Assembly: GCF_014635205.1 (NCBI RefSeq)
Contig: NZ_BMCN01000001.1
Span: forward strand, 62,001 to 126,000
Source: Jeotgalicoccus aerolatus
Lineage (GTDB): Bacteria > Bacillota > Bacilli > Staphylococcales > Salinicoccaceae
Direction: 5' to 3'
Length of the DNA stretch: 64,000 bases
Notes under the pieces: model-generated
Database searches by the model: none
The model's input: the letters and a program-made list of their open reading frames with translations, nothing else
Told to the model about the DNA's origin: nothing
Shown here: piece after piece, positions 15,046-23,255 of the stretch
How positions within the stretch are numbered: position 1 is the first letter of the stretch
Layout: each line of letters starts with the position of its first letter
Translations under genes and position numbers: made by a program

Positions 15046-16251
15046 ATGAGTGAAAAAATTGAAACTTTAAAAGAATTGTACCCGGAAGATTTAATGAATG
15101 TATCACATGAATTAACGGATGGAGAAGTGAAATTTTTAAAACAGCTGAATGATTTATTAGAAAGCAAATACCGTGAATCTATTAATGATCACTGGGCGAA
15201 TGCTACAGTACCTGAAGACTTCTTTGATGATATGGGCAAGCTGAACTACTTTAGAAATCCGCTGCTTTTCGAAGGACGTGACGGCGCTAAAATGCCGAGT
15301 CAGCTTTTCCAGTTCTTCATGTCATATACTGTAGCCCGGTTCGATGTATCTTTAGTGACTTTACTCGGTGTACACCAAGGGCTTGGCCATAATGCTTTCT
15401 TATTTGGCGGCTCAAAAGAACAGGTGGCTCACTATATTCCTAAACTTCAATCGCATGAACTGAGAACGTGCTTTGCACTGACAGAACCTGAACACGGTTC
15501 GGATGTCGCAGGCGGCTTAGAAACGACAGCAAAACGCCAAGGCGACGAATGGGTCATTAACGGTGCGAAGAAATGGATCGGCGGAGCGAATGTTTCTGAT
15601 GTTATTCCTTTGTTTGCAGTAGACGTTGAAACTGGGAAACCAAAAGGATTTATTATCCGTCCTGAACAGGAAGGTGTAGAAATCGATGTCATTGAAAATA
15701 AAATTGCGCTTCGCATTATTCCAAATACCAATATCCGTTTAAATAATGTAGTGGTCAAAGAGTCTGACAGACTTCAAAATATTAACAGCTTTAAAGATAT
15801 TGCTAAAGTTCTTTATTCTACACGTGCAGGTGTGTCTTACATGGCGACAGGTGCGATGGCAGGCGCGCTGCGTGCAACACTCAATTACGTGACTGAACGT
15901 AAGCAGTTCGGCAAAGAAATCAGTAAGTATCAGCTGATACAGGAAAAACTTGCAATGATGCAGGGGAATCTGTCACATGCCATTGCCTTATCTGCACAGC
16001 TTGCACGCATGCAGGAGAATGGTGAATACGACGAAGTTGCAACGTCGACTGCCAAAATGATGAATGCATTAAGACTGCGTGAATCGGTATCTATGGGACG
16101 CGGCATTACAGGCGGCAACGGAATTTTAGCAGAGTATGATATTGCGAGATTCTTCTCTGATGCCGAAGCAGTTTACACTTATGAAGGGACTCACGAGATC
16201 AATGCACTGGTGATCGGAAGAGCATTAACAGGCGACTCGGCTTTCATTTAA
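15046..16251 (+). CDS. fadD: Acyl-CoA dehydrogenase FadD
   Basis: A 401-residue FAD enzyme that introduces the first double bond of beta-oxidation. Family signatures are CFALTEPEHGSDVAG (FAD/substrate loop), the central WVINGAKKWIGGA, ITGGNGILAEYDIARFFSDAE, and the catalytic base Glu in TYEGTHEIN (E380). Length and domain order (helical, beta, helical) are standard; the short N-terminal extension resembles the glutaryl/cinnamoyl-type dehydrogenases. It is the third gene of the fad operon, behind GGAGG. In the S. aureus scheme the dehydrogenase is called FadD, unlike the E. coli use of the name. Confidence 0.9.
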   Translation: MSEKIETLKELYPEDLMNVSHELTDGEVKFLKQLNDLLESKYRESINDHWANATVPEDFFDDMGKLNYFRNPLLFEGRDGAKMPSQLFQFFMSYTVARFDVSLVTLLGVHQGLGHNAFLFGGSKEQVAHYIPKLQSHELRTCFALTEPEHGSDVAGGLETTAKRQGDEWVINGAKKWIGGANVSDVIPLFAVDVETGKPKGFIIRPEQEGVEIDVIENKIALRIIPNTNIRLNNVVVKESDRLQNINSFKDIAKVLYSTRAGVSYMATGAMAGALRATLNYVTERKQFGKEISKYQLIQEKLAMMQGNLSHAIALSAQLARMQENGEYDEVATSTAKMMNALRLRESVSMGRGITGGNGILAEYDIARFFSDAEAVYTYEGTHEINALVIGRALTGDSAFI

Positions 16252-16299
16252 TTCTAAGTGTTTACACGTATACAGATAATTTAATTTGGAGGGTTTTTC

Positions 16300-18558
16300 A
16301 TGACGATAAGAAAAGCAACCGTGCTGGGCGGAGGAGTAATGGGCAGTCAAATTGCTGCCCTGCTCGTAAATGCAGGATTAAAAGTAAAAATACTCGATGT
16401 AGTCATCGATAAAGAAGATCCAAATAAAATTTCCAGAAAGTCTTACGAAACAATTACTGATAAGAAGAGGCCGCATCTATTTGATTTGGATTTTGCACCG
16501 AATTTAACATACGGTAACTTTGACGACGATTTGCAGGGAGAAGATGACTCTGATATTTATATCGAAGCGGTCAAAGAAGAGCTGGATATTAAGCATAATG
16601 TATGGAAACTAGTTAAAAAAGTAGCGAAAGACAATGCGCTATTTGCGACGAATACATCTGGAATTCCGATTGAATATATCGCGAAAGTATTCAGTGATGA
16701 AGAACGCCAAAGATTTTTCGGCATGCATTTCTTCAACCCGCCGCGCATTATGAAACTGGTTGAAATCATTCCGCTGAAAGATACAGCAGAAGAATCTGTT
16801 AAAGCAGCTCAGGATTTTGCTGAAAATAAACTCGGAAAAGGCGTTGTTATAGCCAATGATGTACCGGGCTTTGTTGCTAACCGAGTCGGGACTCAAACGA
16901 TGAATGATATTATGCACCGGGCTGAAGCGCAGGGGATTTCTATATCTGATACCGATGCATTAACCGGCAGAAGTATAGGGCGTCCAAGTACAGGTACTTA
17001 CGGACTGAGTGACCTTGTCGGTATAGATATTGCAGTCACAGTCACTAAAGGTCTGCAGCAGGTGCCGGGAGAAGAGAAGTTCTTCCACGACACAAAAATA
17101 GCAGAAAAGTTAGTAGAAAATGGTGCGCTCGGCAGAAAGACAAAAGCAGGCTTCTATAAAAAAGTTAAAAACCAAATTCTCGTATTCGATCCAAAAAGCA
17201 ACGACTACGTGGAACAGTCAAAACCTGAATTTCCGATTCTAGGAAAATTCAGCAAAGATTTAAAAGCAAATATGGATGTTATCTTTAATGCCGATGATGC
17301 AGCCGGCTTGTTCATGTGGGAAACAATGAGAAATAATTTCTACTACTCAGCTTTAAACGTGCCTAAGGCAGCATCGGATTATAAAGATATCGACCGTGCT
17401 CTAGTATGGGGGTTTAACTGGAAAAAAGGACCATTTCAGCTTTGGGATATGATGGGCTTTGAGCGTGTTAAAGAACGGATGAAAGCGGAACTGGGTGAAT
17501 TGCCGTCCTGGATTGAAGAACGCACAGAGCCATTTTACGGAAACGAAGAGACGATTGAACGTATCACGCCGGTCAGCCAGTTAATTGAGAGTGAAATTTG
17601 GAATCGTGAAGATTCGAACTTGTCTGTTGTCAATACAGATCAGCTGCTCTTAAAACTCCAAAGCGGCAATAACATTATATCTGACGGTTTTGCTAAAGAT
17701 TTAATTGAGGCAGTGGATTTACTGGAAACTGAAGATTTTTCAAGTATGGTTTTATATGCTGACGGCAGAAACTTCAGTGTCGGTGCCAACTTATATATGA
17801 TGAAAAAAGCACACGAAATGAAGCAGGTCGATGAATTGGTCGGTCCGGCAATCGATACGCTCCATGAAAGCTTCAGCAGACTGAAATATGCGCTGAAACC
17901 TGTCGTTACTGCTGTACAAGGAAGAGCACTCGGCGGAGGCTGTGAATTAGTGCTGCACTCGCCATTTGTTGTGGCAGCGAGTGAAACGTATATCGGTATG
18001 GTTGAAGCAGGTGTGGGCCTCCTGCCAAGCGGCGGCGGTCTTGCTGAAATGTCAGACCGTATACTCAGCACCAATCATAAGACGGATGACAAGCAGCAAT
18101 CGATGAGTGATGTGCTGATGAACATCGGTATGGCAAAAGTATCGACAAATGCTTATGAAGCAAAACGATATGGTTATTTAAGAGATACCGACTCTATTAT
18201 TCTGAATACTGAAAAACGTGTCGAAGCAGCTTTAAATAAGGCGCGTTTGGAATCCGAAATGAACTATATTCCTAAACCGAAAGACAAGTACATTGCTTTA
18301 GGCAGTGACTTTAAAGCGCTGGCACAAGGTATGCTCGATGCTCAGCGGCTCGGACACTTTATCAGTGATCACGATTACGACATTACACTGAAAATTGCCG
18401 AAGTACTGTCAGGTGGAGATGTACCGCGCAATACGTATGTGAATCAGCGTTATTTACAAAAACAGGAAAAAGTACGGTTCTTAGAACTGTTGAACAACGA
18501 AAAAACATACGCGCGTATCAGCTATATGCTTGAAACAGGCAAACCGCTAAGAAATTAG
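16300..18558 (+). CDS. fadB: 3-hydroxyacyl-CoA dehydrogenase / enoyl-CoA hydratase FadB
   Basis: The 752-residue fusion carries an N-terminal NAD-binding hydroxyacyl-CoA dehydrogenase (GGGVMGSQIAALL at 9-21; HFFNPPRIMKLVEIIP), its C-terminal dimer domains (about 190-410), and then a crotonase/enoyl-CoA hydratase domain (about 450-650) with the oxyanion and active-site segments GRALGGGCEL (near 545) and EAGVGLLPSGGG. The order, dehydrogenase first and hydratase last, is that of Firmicute FadN/FadB and reverses E. coli FadB. It performs the hydration and second oxidation steps. It follows fadD by 48 nt, with GGAGGG as ribosome site. Confidence 0.92.
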   Translation: MTIRKATVLGGGVMGSQIAALLVNAGLKVKILDVVIDKEDPNKISRKSYETITDKKRPHLFDLDFAPNLTYGNFDDDLQGEDDSDIYIEAVKEELDIKHNVWKLVKKVAKDNALFATNTSGIPIEYIAKVFSDEERQRFFGMHFFNPPRIMKLVEIIPLKDTAEESVKAAQDFAENKLGKGVVIANDVPGFVANRVGTQTMNDIMHRAEAQGISISDTDALTGRSIGRPSTGTYGLSDLVGIDIAVTVTKGLQQVPGEEKFFHDTKIAEKLVENGALGRKTKAGFYKKVKNQILVFDPKSNDYVEQSKPEFPILGKFSKDLKANMDVIFNADDAAGLFMWETMRNNFYYSALNVPKAASDYKDIDRALVWGFNWKKGPFQLWDMMGFERVKERMKAELGELPSWIEERTEPFYGNEETIERITPVSQLIESEIWNREDSNLSVVNTDQLLLKLQSGNNIISDGFAKDLIEAVDLLETEDFSSMVLYADGRNFSVGANLYMMKKAHEMKQVDELVGPAIDTLHESFSRLKYALKPVVTAVQGRALGGGCELVLHSPFVVAASETYIGMVEAGVGLLPSGGGLAEMSDRILSTNHKTDDKQQSMSDVLMNIGMAKVSTNAYEAKRYGYLRDTDSIILNTEKRVEAALNKARLESEMNYIPKPKDKYIALGSDFKALAQGMLDAQRLGHFISDHDYDITLKIAEVLSGGDVPRNTYVNQRYLQKQEKVRFLELLNNEKTYARISYMLETGKPLRN

Positions 18559-18590
18559 GAGAAGGTATAAACCAGGAAGGATGAAGATAA

Positions 18591-19775
18591 ATGCAGGATG
18601 CATATATAGTAGCTTACGGAAGATCCGCTGCCGGCAGAGCCAAAGGCGGTGCGATGTTCCACGACAGACCTGATGAAATCGCAGCACAGGTATTAAAAGG
18701 TGTGCTGAACAGGGTGGACGGTAAATTCAGCCCGGATATGGTTGAAGATGTGATTGTGGGGAACTCGTTCCCTGAAGGACTGCAGGGACAAAACATAGCA
18801 CGTTCTATTGCTTTACTTGCAGGTATGCCGAATGAAGTACCAGGGCAAACAGTCAATCGCTATTGTTCATCAGGACTTCAAACGATTGCCATTGCATCAA
18901 ATCAAATTATGGCAGGTCAGGCAGATGTACTGGTTGCAGGTGGTGTAGAGCTGATGAGTGCTGTTCCTATGGGCGGTAATGAGCCGACAAACAGTCCGGT
19001 CTTACAAGACAAAGACTCGGGAGTATCATATCCGATGGGCCTAACAGCAGAAATGGTTGCTGAAGAGTATAAAGTTACAAGAGAAGACCAGGATGCATAT
19101 GCTGTTCAAAGCCATCAGCGGGCGAAAGCAGCCCTTGATGCAGGTCGCTTTGAAGATGAAATTATACCGCTCGAAGTCAACGATGTATCCTACAATGAAG
19201 ACGGTCCGGTAATATCTAAAAAAGAATTTAAAACAGATGAACATATTCGTCCGGATACGAACATGGAAGGACTGGCAAAACTGAGAACGGTCTTTAAAGC
19301 AGATGGGACAGTAACAGCAGGAACATCGGCACCATTAACAGACGGTGCAGGATTTGTAGTAATTATGTCAGGCGATAAAGTTAAAGAACTTGGTGTAACA
19401 CCAATAGCAAAATTCGTCGGCTTTAAAGCAGTCGGTGTCGATCCGAAACTTATGGGAATCGGTCCGGCATATGCAATACCGGAAGTGCTGGAACAAGCTG
19501 GCTTAACAGTTGATGACATGGACTTAATTGAACTGAATGAAGCATTCGCTTCACAAACAGTAGCCTCGATTAGACAAGCAGGACTCGACATTGAAAAAAC
19601 AAACGTCAACGGCGGAGCTATTTCCCTCGGCCACCCGCTGGGCGCATCAGGCGCTATGCTGACGGCAAGACTGCTTGCTGAAATGAAACGTAGACCTGAA
19701 TCTAAATACGGCATGGTGACTATGTGTATCGGTGTCGGTATGGGTGCAGCAGGAATATTTGAATACGTAAGATAA
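18591..19775 (+). CDS. fadA: Acetyl-CoA acyltransferase (3-ketoacyl-CoA thiolase) FadA
   Basis: The 394-residue thiolase has all three active-site elements: the nucleophile Cys92 in NRYCSSGLQT, His348 in GGAISLGHPLGASGA and the acid/base Cys379 in TMCIGVGMGAAG. It cleaves 3-ketoacyl-CoA to acetyl-CoA and a chain shortened by two carbons, the final step of the cycle. It is the last gene of the operon, 32 nt after fadB, and is followed by a strong terminator. The start ATG at 18591 is 10 nt after AGGAAGG-type sequence. Confidence 0.93.
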   Translation: MQDAYIVAYGRSAAGRAKGGAMFHDRPDEIAAQVLKGVLNRVDGKFSPDMVEDVIVGNSFPEGLQGQNIARSIALLAGMPNEVPGQTVNRYCSSGLQTIAIASNQIMAGQADVLVAGGVELMSAVPMGGNEPTNSPVLQDKDSGVSYPMGLTAEMVAEEYKVTREDQDAYAVQSHQRAKAALDAGRFEDEIIPLEVNDVSYNEDGPVISKKEFKTDEHIRPDTNMEGLAKLRTVFKADGTVTAGTSAPLTDGAGFVVIMSGDKVKELGVTPIAKFVGFKAVGVDPKLMGIGPAYAIPEVLEQAGLTVDDMDLIELNEAFASQTVASIRQAGLDIEKTNVNGGAISLGHPLGASGAMLTARLLAEMKRRPESKYGMVTMCIGVGMGAAGIFEYVR

Positions 19776-19779
19776 AAAT

Positions 19780-19812
19780 AAACTCTCCGGAATTTTACCG
19801 GAGAGTTTATTT
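19780..19812. terminator. Terminator of the fad operon
   Basis: The perfect 11-bp stem AAACTCTCCGG / CCGGAGAGTTT (loop AATTTTA) is followed by ATTTTA. It overlaps the ancestral end of the convergent GGDEF relic. Confidence 0.88.
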
Positions 19813-20252
19813 TAGTTTAATTATTACTTCATTTGGATTACAAGACTGAACCTGGTTGCGACCTAGTTTTTTGCGATATAAAGCCTTTCGTCAGCTGTAT
19901 CATAGAGTTCTTGAATACTTGTGTTTTCTTCTGGTGATTTTGCAATGCCTATAGAGACAGTAATTTTAACTATCTGTGTGTTGTCGTTAGCGACTATATC
20001 TAGATGCTCAATATCACTTCTAATCTTCTCAGCGATCGTATTTACTTCACTTAATGAAAAATCCCTTAAAATAATTGAAAATTCTTCGCCGCCAACCCGT
20101 CCAACTGGAGCATCTTTAGTAACGACATTTTTAAGTGTATCTGAAACTTTTTTCAATACCATATCTCCTGTGATATGACCGTATTTGTCACTAATATCAC
20201 ATATTCTGCATAATTTTAGATGGAACTGTTTGATAAAATTAATCCATACTTA
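19807..20252 (-). pseudogene. Decayed GGDEF (diguanylate cyclase) gene
   Basis: The minus strand encodes the C-terminal two thirds of a GGDEF domain: DKYGHITGD, then GRVGGEEFSIIL with the GGEEF signature, then VSIGIAKSPE and ADERLYIAK. Upstream the frame ends at a TAA (about 20253), and the N-terminal part of the domain and any sensor region are missing. At the other end a run of six A (near 19868) puts a TAG in frame. With seven A the frame would read on as AKKLGRNQVQSCN and stop at 19807-19809, so a one-base deletion is likely. The gene is broken at both ends and should not make c-di-GMP. Staphylococcaceae rarely keep GGDEF proteins, so a relic is unsurprising. Confidence 0.8.
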
Positions 20253-20271
20253 ATTTTAGGGGATTTATCAT

Positions 20272-20682
20272 ATGAAGAAATTGTTTATTTTTTCAGGTTT
20301 AACACTTGCACTGGCTGCATGCGGTAACGGAGCTGATGAGGCGAAGAGTGAAGAAACGCATGAGGCGCATGAGGAGAGCGGGGAGCATCATCACGAGCAT
20401 GTTTTAGATATCAATCTGACTGTGGATAACGAAGCGGATCCGAACGTTATCAGTGTAGAATTATTAAATGACGGCGAGGCTTATGAAGCAGACCGGGTGA
20501 GATTTGAAGTTCAGGCGCCTGAAGAAGAAGATACAGTATGGCTGAACGCTGAACATCAGGGCGAAGGTGTGTATACTGCTGAAGCTGCGGAAGTTGAAGC
20601 GGGCGAACATACGATTGTTGCGCACATCAACGGACCTGAAGAACTTCACGAACATACAGAAGAAGTATTTGAAATTAAATAA
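20272..20682 (+). CDS. YtkA-like lipoprotein, His/Glu-rich
   Basis: A 136-residue secreted lipoprotein. The lipobox L-A-A-C (Cys17) follows a short hydrophobic signal. A linker very rich in Glu and His (residues about 20-45, with EEHH-type clusters) precedes a small beta-sandwich domain resembling YtkA-like/FixH-type domains (about 48-136), ending with another H-E-H. His clusters suggest metal (Cu or Zn) binding at the cell surface, but this is inference. The ribosome site is AGGGGA. The gene is monocistronic and lies divergent from the GGDEF relic. Confidence 0.75.
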   Translation: MKKLFIFSGLTLALAACGNGADEAKSEETHEAHEESGEHHHEHVLDINLTVDNEADPNVISVELLNDGEAYEADRVRFEVQAPEEEDTVWLNAEHQGEGVYTAEAAEVEAGEHTIVAHINGPEELHEHTEEVFEIK

Positions 20683-20742
20683 TAAATGTATCATTTATAA
20701 AAGTTGTTTAGCTTAGTTAATTTAGAAGTTGAACAGTTTGAT

Positions 20743-20784
20743 AAGGCATGTTCCTTGTAACTTTCAAGGGATGTGCCTTTTAAT
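20743..20784 (+). terminator. Terminator-like hairpin after the YtkA-like lipoprotein
   Basis: An imperfect long stem, AAGGCATGTTCCTTG with CAAGGGATGTGCCTT, is followed by TTTTAATCTTTT. It is on the plus strand downstream of the lipoprotein gene. Confidence 0.6.
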
Positions 20785-20844
20785 CTTTTCATTATATGCA
20801 GGCTTCTTTGGCCGGAAGACAACGGCGATTTCTATTTTATATAT

Positions 20845-20937
20845 TCAACGGTTTTTATCAACACTTATAAAAATAGCGATAGATAGAATAATCAGCAGTA
20901 TAAAAGCGATACCGATGCCGCTCAAAATTTCAATCAT
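20845..20937 (-). CDS. Small single-helix membrane protein (30 aa)
   Basis: An ATG at 20935-20937, seven to eight nt after a strong AAAGGAG, opens a 30-codon frame ending in TGA. The peptide is MIEILSGIG followed by a long Ile/Leu-rich membrane helix (residues about 6-24) and the charged end SVDKNR. The ribosome site, composition and end charge argue for a real gene, although the longer in-frame extension upstream (to 21057) lacks a ribosome site and is rejected. I do not recognise the family. A single-pass regulatory peptide or a type I toxin-like peptide are possibilities; no antisense RNA was identified. Confidence 0.55.
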   Translation of the reverse strand: MIEILSGIGIAFILLIILSIAIFISVDKNR

Positions 20938-21047
20938 ATAGTCGACTCCTTTTGATAATTGATATTCCATATAATGTAACATAATTGTTTTCAATGTACA
21001 TTTAATGATAAAATTATATAAACGATAAAAAGGAAGTTGGCAGATTG

Positions 21048-21515
21048 ATGGACCCATTATTAGTATGGCTTAATGTTCTTATTTTACTTGTTGCATTCAT
21101 CGCTTTAGTCGTCGGATTAAGTGTATACTCGTCAAGAAAACGCGCGGATATTATGGTGACTCAGCCCTTGTTAATGATCGATGAGGTCGGCTGGAGAAAA
21201 GATGACCGCGGCATGTATAAAATGTTCAGAGTAGAGAACAGAAATAACAACCCGTTTCATATTGAGAAAGTTTATATCAAAGGGTATGACTTCACTACTA
21301 AATATCATTACATCAAGGAAGAGGATGAAAATGATGTCGTCATTCTGAAGTTTTATATGCAGCCTGATCAGACGATGAATTTCCGTATTCGTATTATTTA
21401 CAGAGATTTCAATAACAAATCACATGTCATGATGTCGGTCCGTATGGATATGGAAGGCGGAGAATTGACTTACGAAGCGGAAGGTACGAAGTTTATACTG
21501 ACGAAAACGAAATAA
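21048..21515 (+). CDS. Unknown membrane-anchored protein
   Basis: This 155-residue protein is not recognised. It has one N-terminal membrane helix (about residues 4-29) followed by a soluble, probably cytoplasmic, domain rich in beta strands with alternating charged and aromatic residues (YKMFRVENRNNNPFHIEKVYI). The positive-inside pattern (SSRKR right after the helix) puts the C-terminal domain in the cytoplasm. The start is taken at ATG 21048 behind AAGGAAG; a TTG directly precedes it. It is monocistronic, with a terminator shared with the convergent lipoprotein gene. Confidence 0.7.
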   Translation: MDPLLVWLNVLILLVAFIALVVGLSVYSSRKRADIMVTQPLLMIDEVGWRKDDRGMYKMFRVENRNNNPFHIEKVYIKGYDFTTKYHYIKEEDENDVVILKFYMQPDQTMNFRIRIIYRDFNNKSHVMMSVRMDMEGGELTYEAEGTKFILTKTK

Positions 21516-21532
21516 GTTTAACAATATCTAAA

Positions 21533-21566
21533 TAAAAAGACAGCACATCAAAGTGCTGTCTTTTGT
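21533..21566. terminator. Terminator between two convergent genes
   Basis: AAAAGACAGCAC with its complement GTGCTGTCTTTT flanks a short A/T loop, followed by a T-rich run. It serves the unknown membrane protein and possibly the opposite lipoprotein gene. Confidence 0.85.
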
Positions 21567-21569
21567 TAT

Positions 21570-22145
21570 TTATTCTTCTGTTGCTTCTTCAGATTCTAAT
21601 TCAAGTTCAATTTCATGGTCGAGTGATTCTGTTTCTTCAACCGGATTTTCTCTCGCCTGCAGGTGAGTTGGAAGTTCCGGATCTAGTGGCCCGTAAGCAA
21701 CGACTGTTGTTGCACTGTCGCCAGGTTCCACCATTTCACTGGCAGCGGCTTTGCCGTCTGCAAATTCCCCTTCATCGTCCAGGTCCATCGTATAGTTTTC
21801 AGTCGGCGCGTCTCCTGTATCGCTGACTTGGCGAATTGCCATGTCCAGACTGAATGCTTCTGATGGTGTTGAAGTACGTTCAGAAGTATTTGTATACTCA
21901 AACTCAACCGCAACAGCTTGGACTGTCGTTTCATTGCCTTCGGCGTCTGTTGCCGGTATTTCAACTGGTGTAAAATTAGTAAAAGTGTAGTCACCGTTTA
22001 CGCCTGAATATGTCAGTGCGTCTTCTGATGTCTCTTCAGCAGTTTCTTCTTCAGTGCCTGCTTCTTCTGTGCTCTCCCCGTTACATGCTGCAAGCAGTAA
22101 CATACTCGCCAGTCCTCCGGCGAACAACGTGCGTTTCAACTGCAT
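21570..22145 (-). CDS. DUF5067-like acidic lipoprotein
   Basis: The 191-residue protein has a lipoprotein signal with lipobox L-A-A-C (Cys21), a Glu/Thr-rich linker (about 22-42) and an Ig-like beta domain with the alternating pattern of DUF5067/DUF4352 extracellular domains (AVAVEFEYTNTSE, about 70-100; MVEPGDSATTVVAYG, about 140-155). The tail is again highly acidic. Members are surface lipoproteins of Firmicutes of unknown role, sometimes in telecommunication with secreted immunity proteins. It is transcribed alone; a ribosome site AGGGGGA precedes the ATG. Confidence 0.7.
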   Translation of the reverse strand: MQLKRTLFAGGLASMLLLAACNGESTEEAGTEEETAEETSEDALTYSGVNGDYTFTNFTPVEIPATDAEGNETTVQAVAVEFEYTNTSERTSTPSEAFSLDMAIRQVSDTGDAPTENYTMDLDDEGEFADGKAAASEMVEPGDSATTVVAYGPLDPELPTHLQARENPVEETESLDHEIELELESEEATEE

Positions 22146-22221
22146 GATAAAATCCCCCTAAATTGTTTGTTTCATCTACATTATATAGCTCATGTAGTTA
22201 AATTACAATTTTACAGAGAAA

Positions 22222-23139
22222 TTATATGCCAGTAATTCCGTAAATGATCAGACCAATCGTCAGCAGCAGTCCCATAATAGTATTCAGTTTACCCATAGAA
22301 GCCATTGCCGGTATTAATTCAGGCGGTGTATCTCCTTTTTTCATCAGCATAATCGTCTTCATCGCAAGCGGTATAGACAGCAGCGGAATGAGCAGAAACA
22401 GTGAGCCCATCGATGTAAAGAATGTGATGTAGATTAGAAATACATAGCTGAAGATTAGAAGAACTGCAGCTGTCATAACAGCAATCGGCTTACCGACGAG
22501 TATAACGTATGTTTTTCTGCCGCTTTCTTTATCTTTTTTACGGTCGCGTATATTATTCGCCATATTCAACAGGCCAATTGTAATGGCCGGCGGAATGCTC
22601 ATCAGCAGCGGAAATACGTGCAGAGTACCGGTATGGATGGAGAAGGTAATCATAATGATCACAGTTCCCATAAAGAATCCGGCAAAGATTTCACCAAAAG
22701 GTGTCCATGATATCGGCACCGGACCGCCGGTATACAAATAGCCGACTGCCATCGATACCGCACCTATGACGAGTATCCACCATGATGAATTAATCGTTAT
22801 TATAATGCCGATAACGGCAGCAATGCCGTAAAATATAAGTGCAATTGTCAAAACGAGGCGGGGGCTCATGCCATTTCTGACGATGGCACCTGCGATTCCG
22901 ACGGATTCATGGGAATCCAGACCGCGTTTGAAATCGTAATATTCGTTAAACATATTCGTCGCTGACTGTATTAATATCGTTGCGATTAACATGAGGAAAA
23001 ACATCCCCCAGCGTATATCAGCGAACAGTAATACACTTGCTGTTCCGACAAAAACAGGCACAAAACTTGCTGTTAATGTGTGCGGACGCGTCAGCATCAG
23101 ATATTTTTTAAATCCAGTGTGTACTTGTGCTTCCTGCAT
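22222..23139 (-). CDS. menA: 1,4-dihydroxy-2-naphthoate polyprenyltransferase MenA
   Basis: The 305-residue UbiA-family integral membrane prenyltransferase attaches the isoprenoid chain to DHNA, giving demethylmenaquinone. The two Asp-rich motifs that bind Mg-prenyl diphosphate are visible as NMFNEYYDFKRGLD (about 62-75) and NNIRDRKKDKESGRKT (about 194-210), among about eight to nine hydrophobic helices. It is divergent from menF with a 116-nt gap, an arrangement also found in Staphylococcus. The start is supported by AAAGGAGAA about 8 nt upstream. It links the cytosolic men pathway to the membrane. Confidence 0.93.
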   Translation of the reverse strand: MQEAQVHTGFKKYLMLTRPHTLTASFVPVFVGTASVLLFADIRWGMFFLMLIATILIQSATNMFNEYYDFKRGLDSHESVGIAGAIVRNGMSPRLVLTIALIFYGIAAVIGIIITINSSWWILVIGAVSMAVGYLYTGGPVPISWTPFGEIFAGFFMGTVIIMITFSIHTGTLHVFPLLMSIPPAITIGLLNMANNIRDRKKDKESGRKTYVILVGKPIAVMTAAVLLIFSYVFLIYITFFTSMGSLFLLIPLLSIPLAMKTIMLMKKGDTPPELIPAMASMGKLNTIMGLLLTIGLIIYGITGI

Positions 23140-23215
23140 GACTTTCTCCTTTAAAACATGATGGCTTTAATTTTATCATATTTAAGGGTTGTCCATACAC
23201 ACAGTAGTAAAAAAA

Positions 23216-23224
23216 TGATAAAAT
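23216..23224 (+). promoter_or_regulatory. Extended -10 promoter of the men operon
   Basis: TG-A-TAAAAT (23216-23224) is an extended -10 element 31 nt before the menF start. No good -35 is visible, as is usual for extended -10 promoters. Confidence 0.45.
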
Positions 23225-23255
23225 AGAGTTAATTATGATGAAAGTAGTGTGACTC

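Noticed and set aside
16260-16280. TGTTTACACGTATACA before fadB as a third cre box
   Set aside because: It has three mismatches to the cre consensus, although it is partly palindromic.
20729-20941. Plus-strand frame of 70 codons opposite the small membrane peptide
   Set aside because: No ribosome site; it overlaps a terminator-like hairpin and is antisense to the better-supported small gene.
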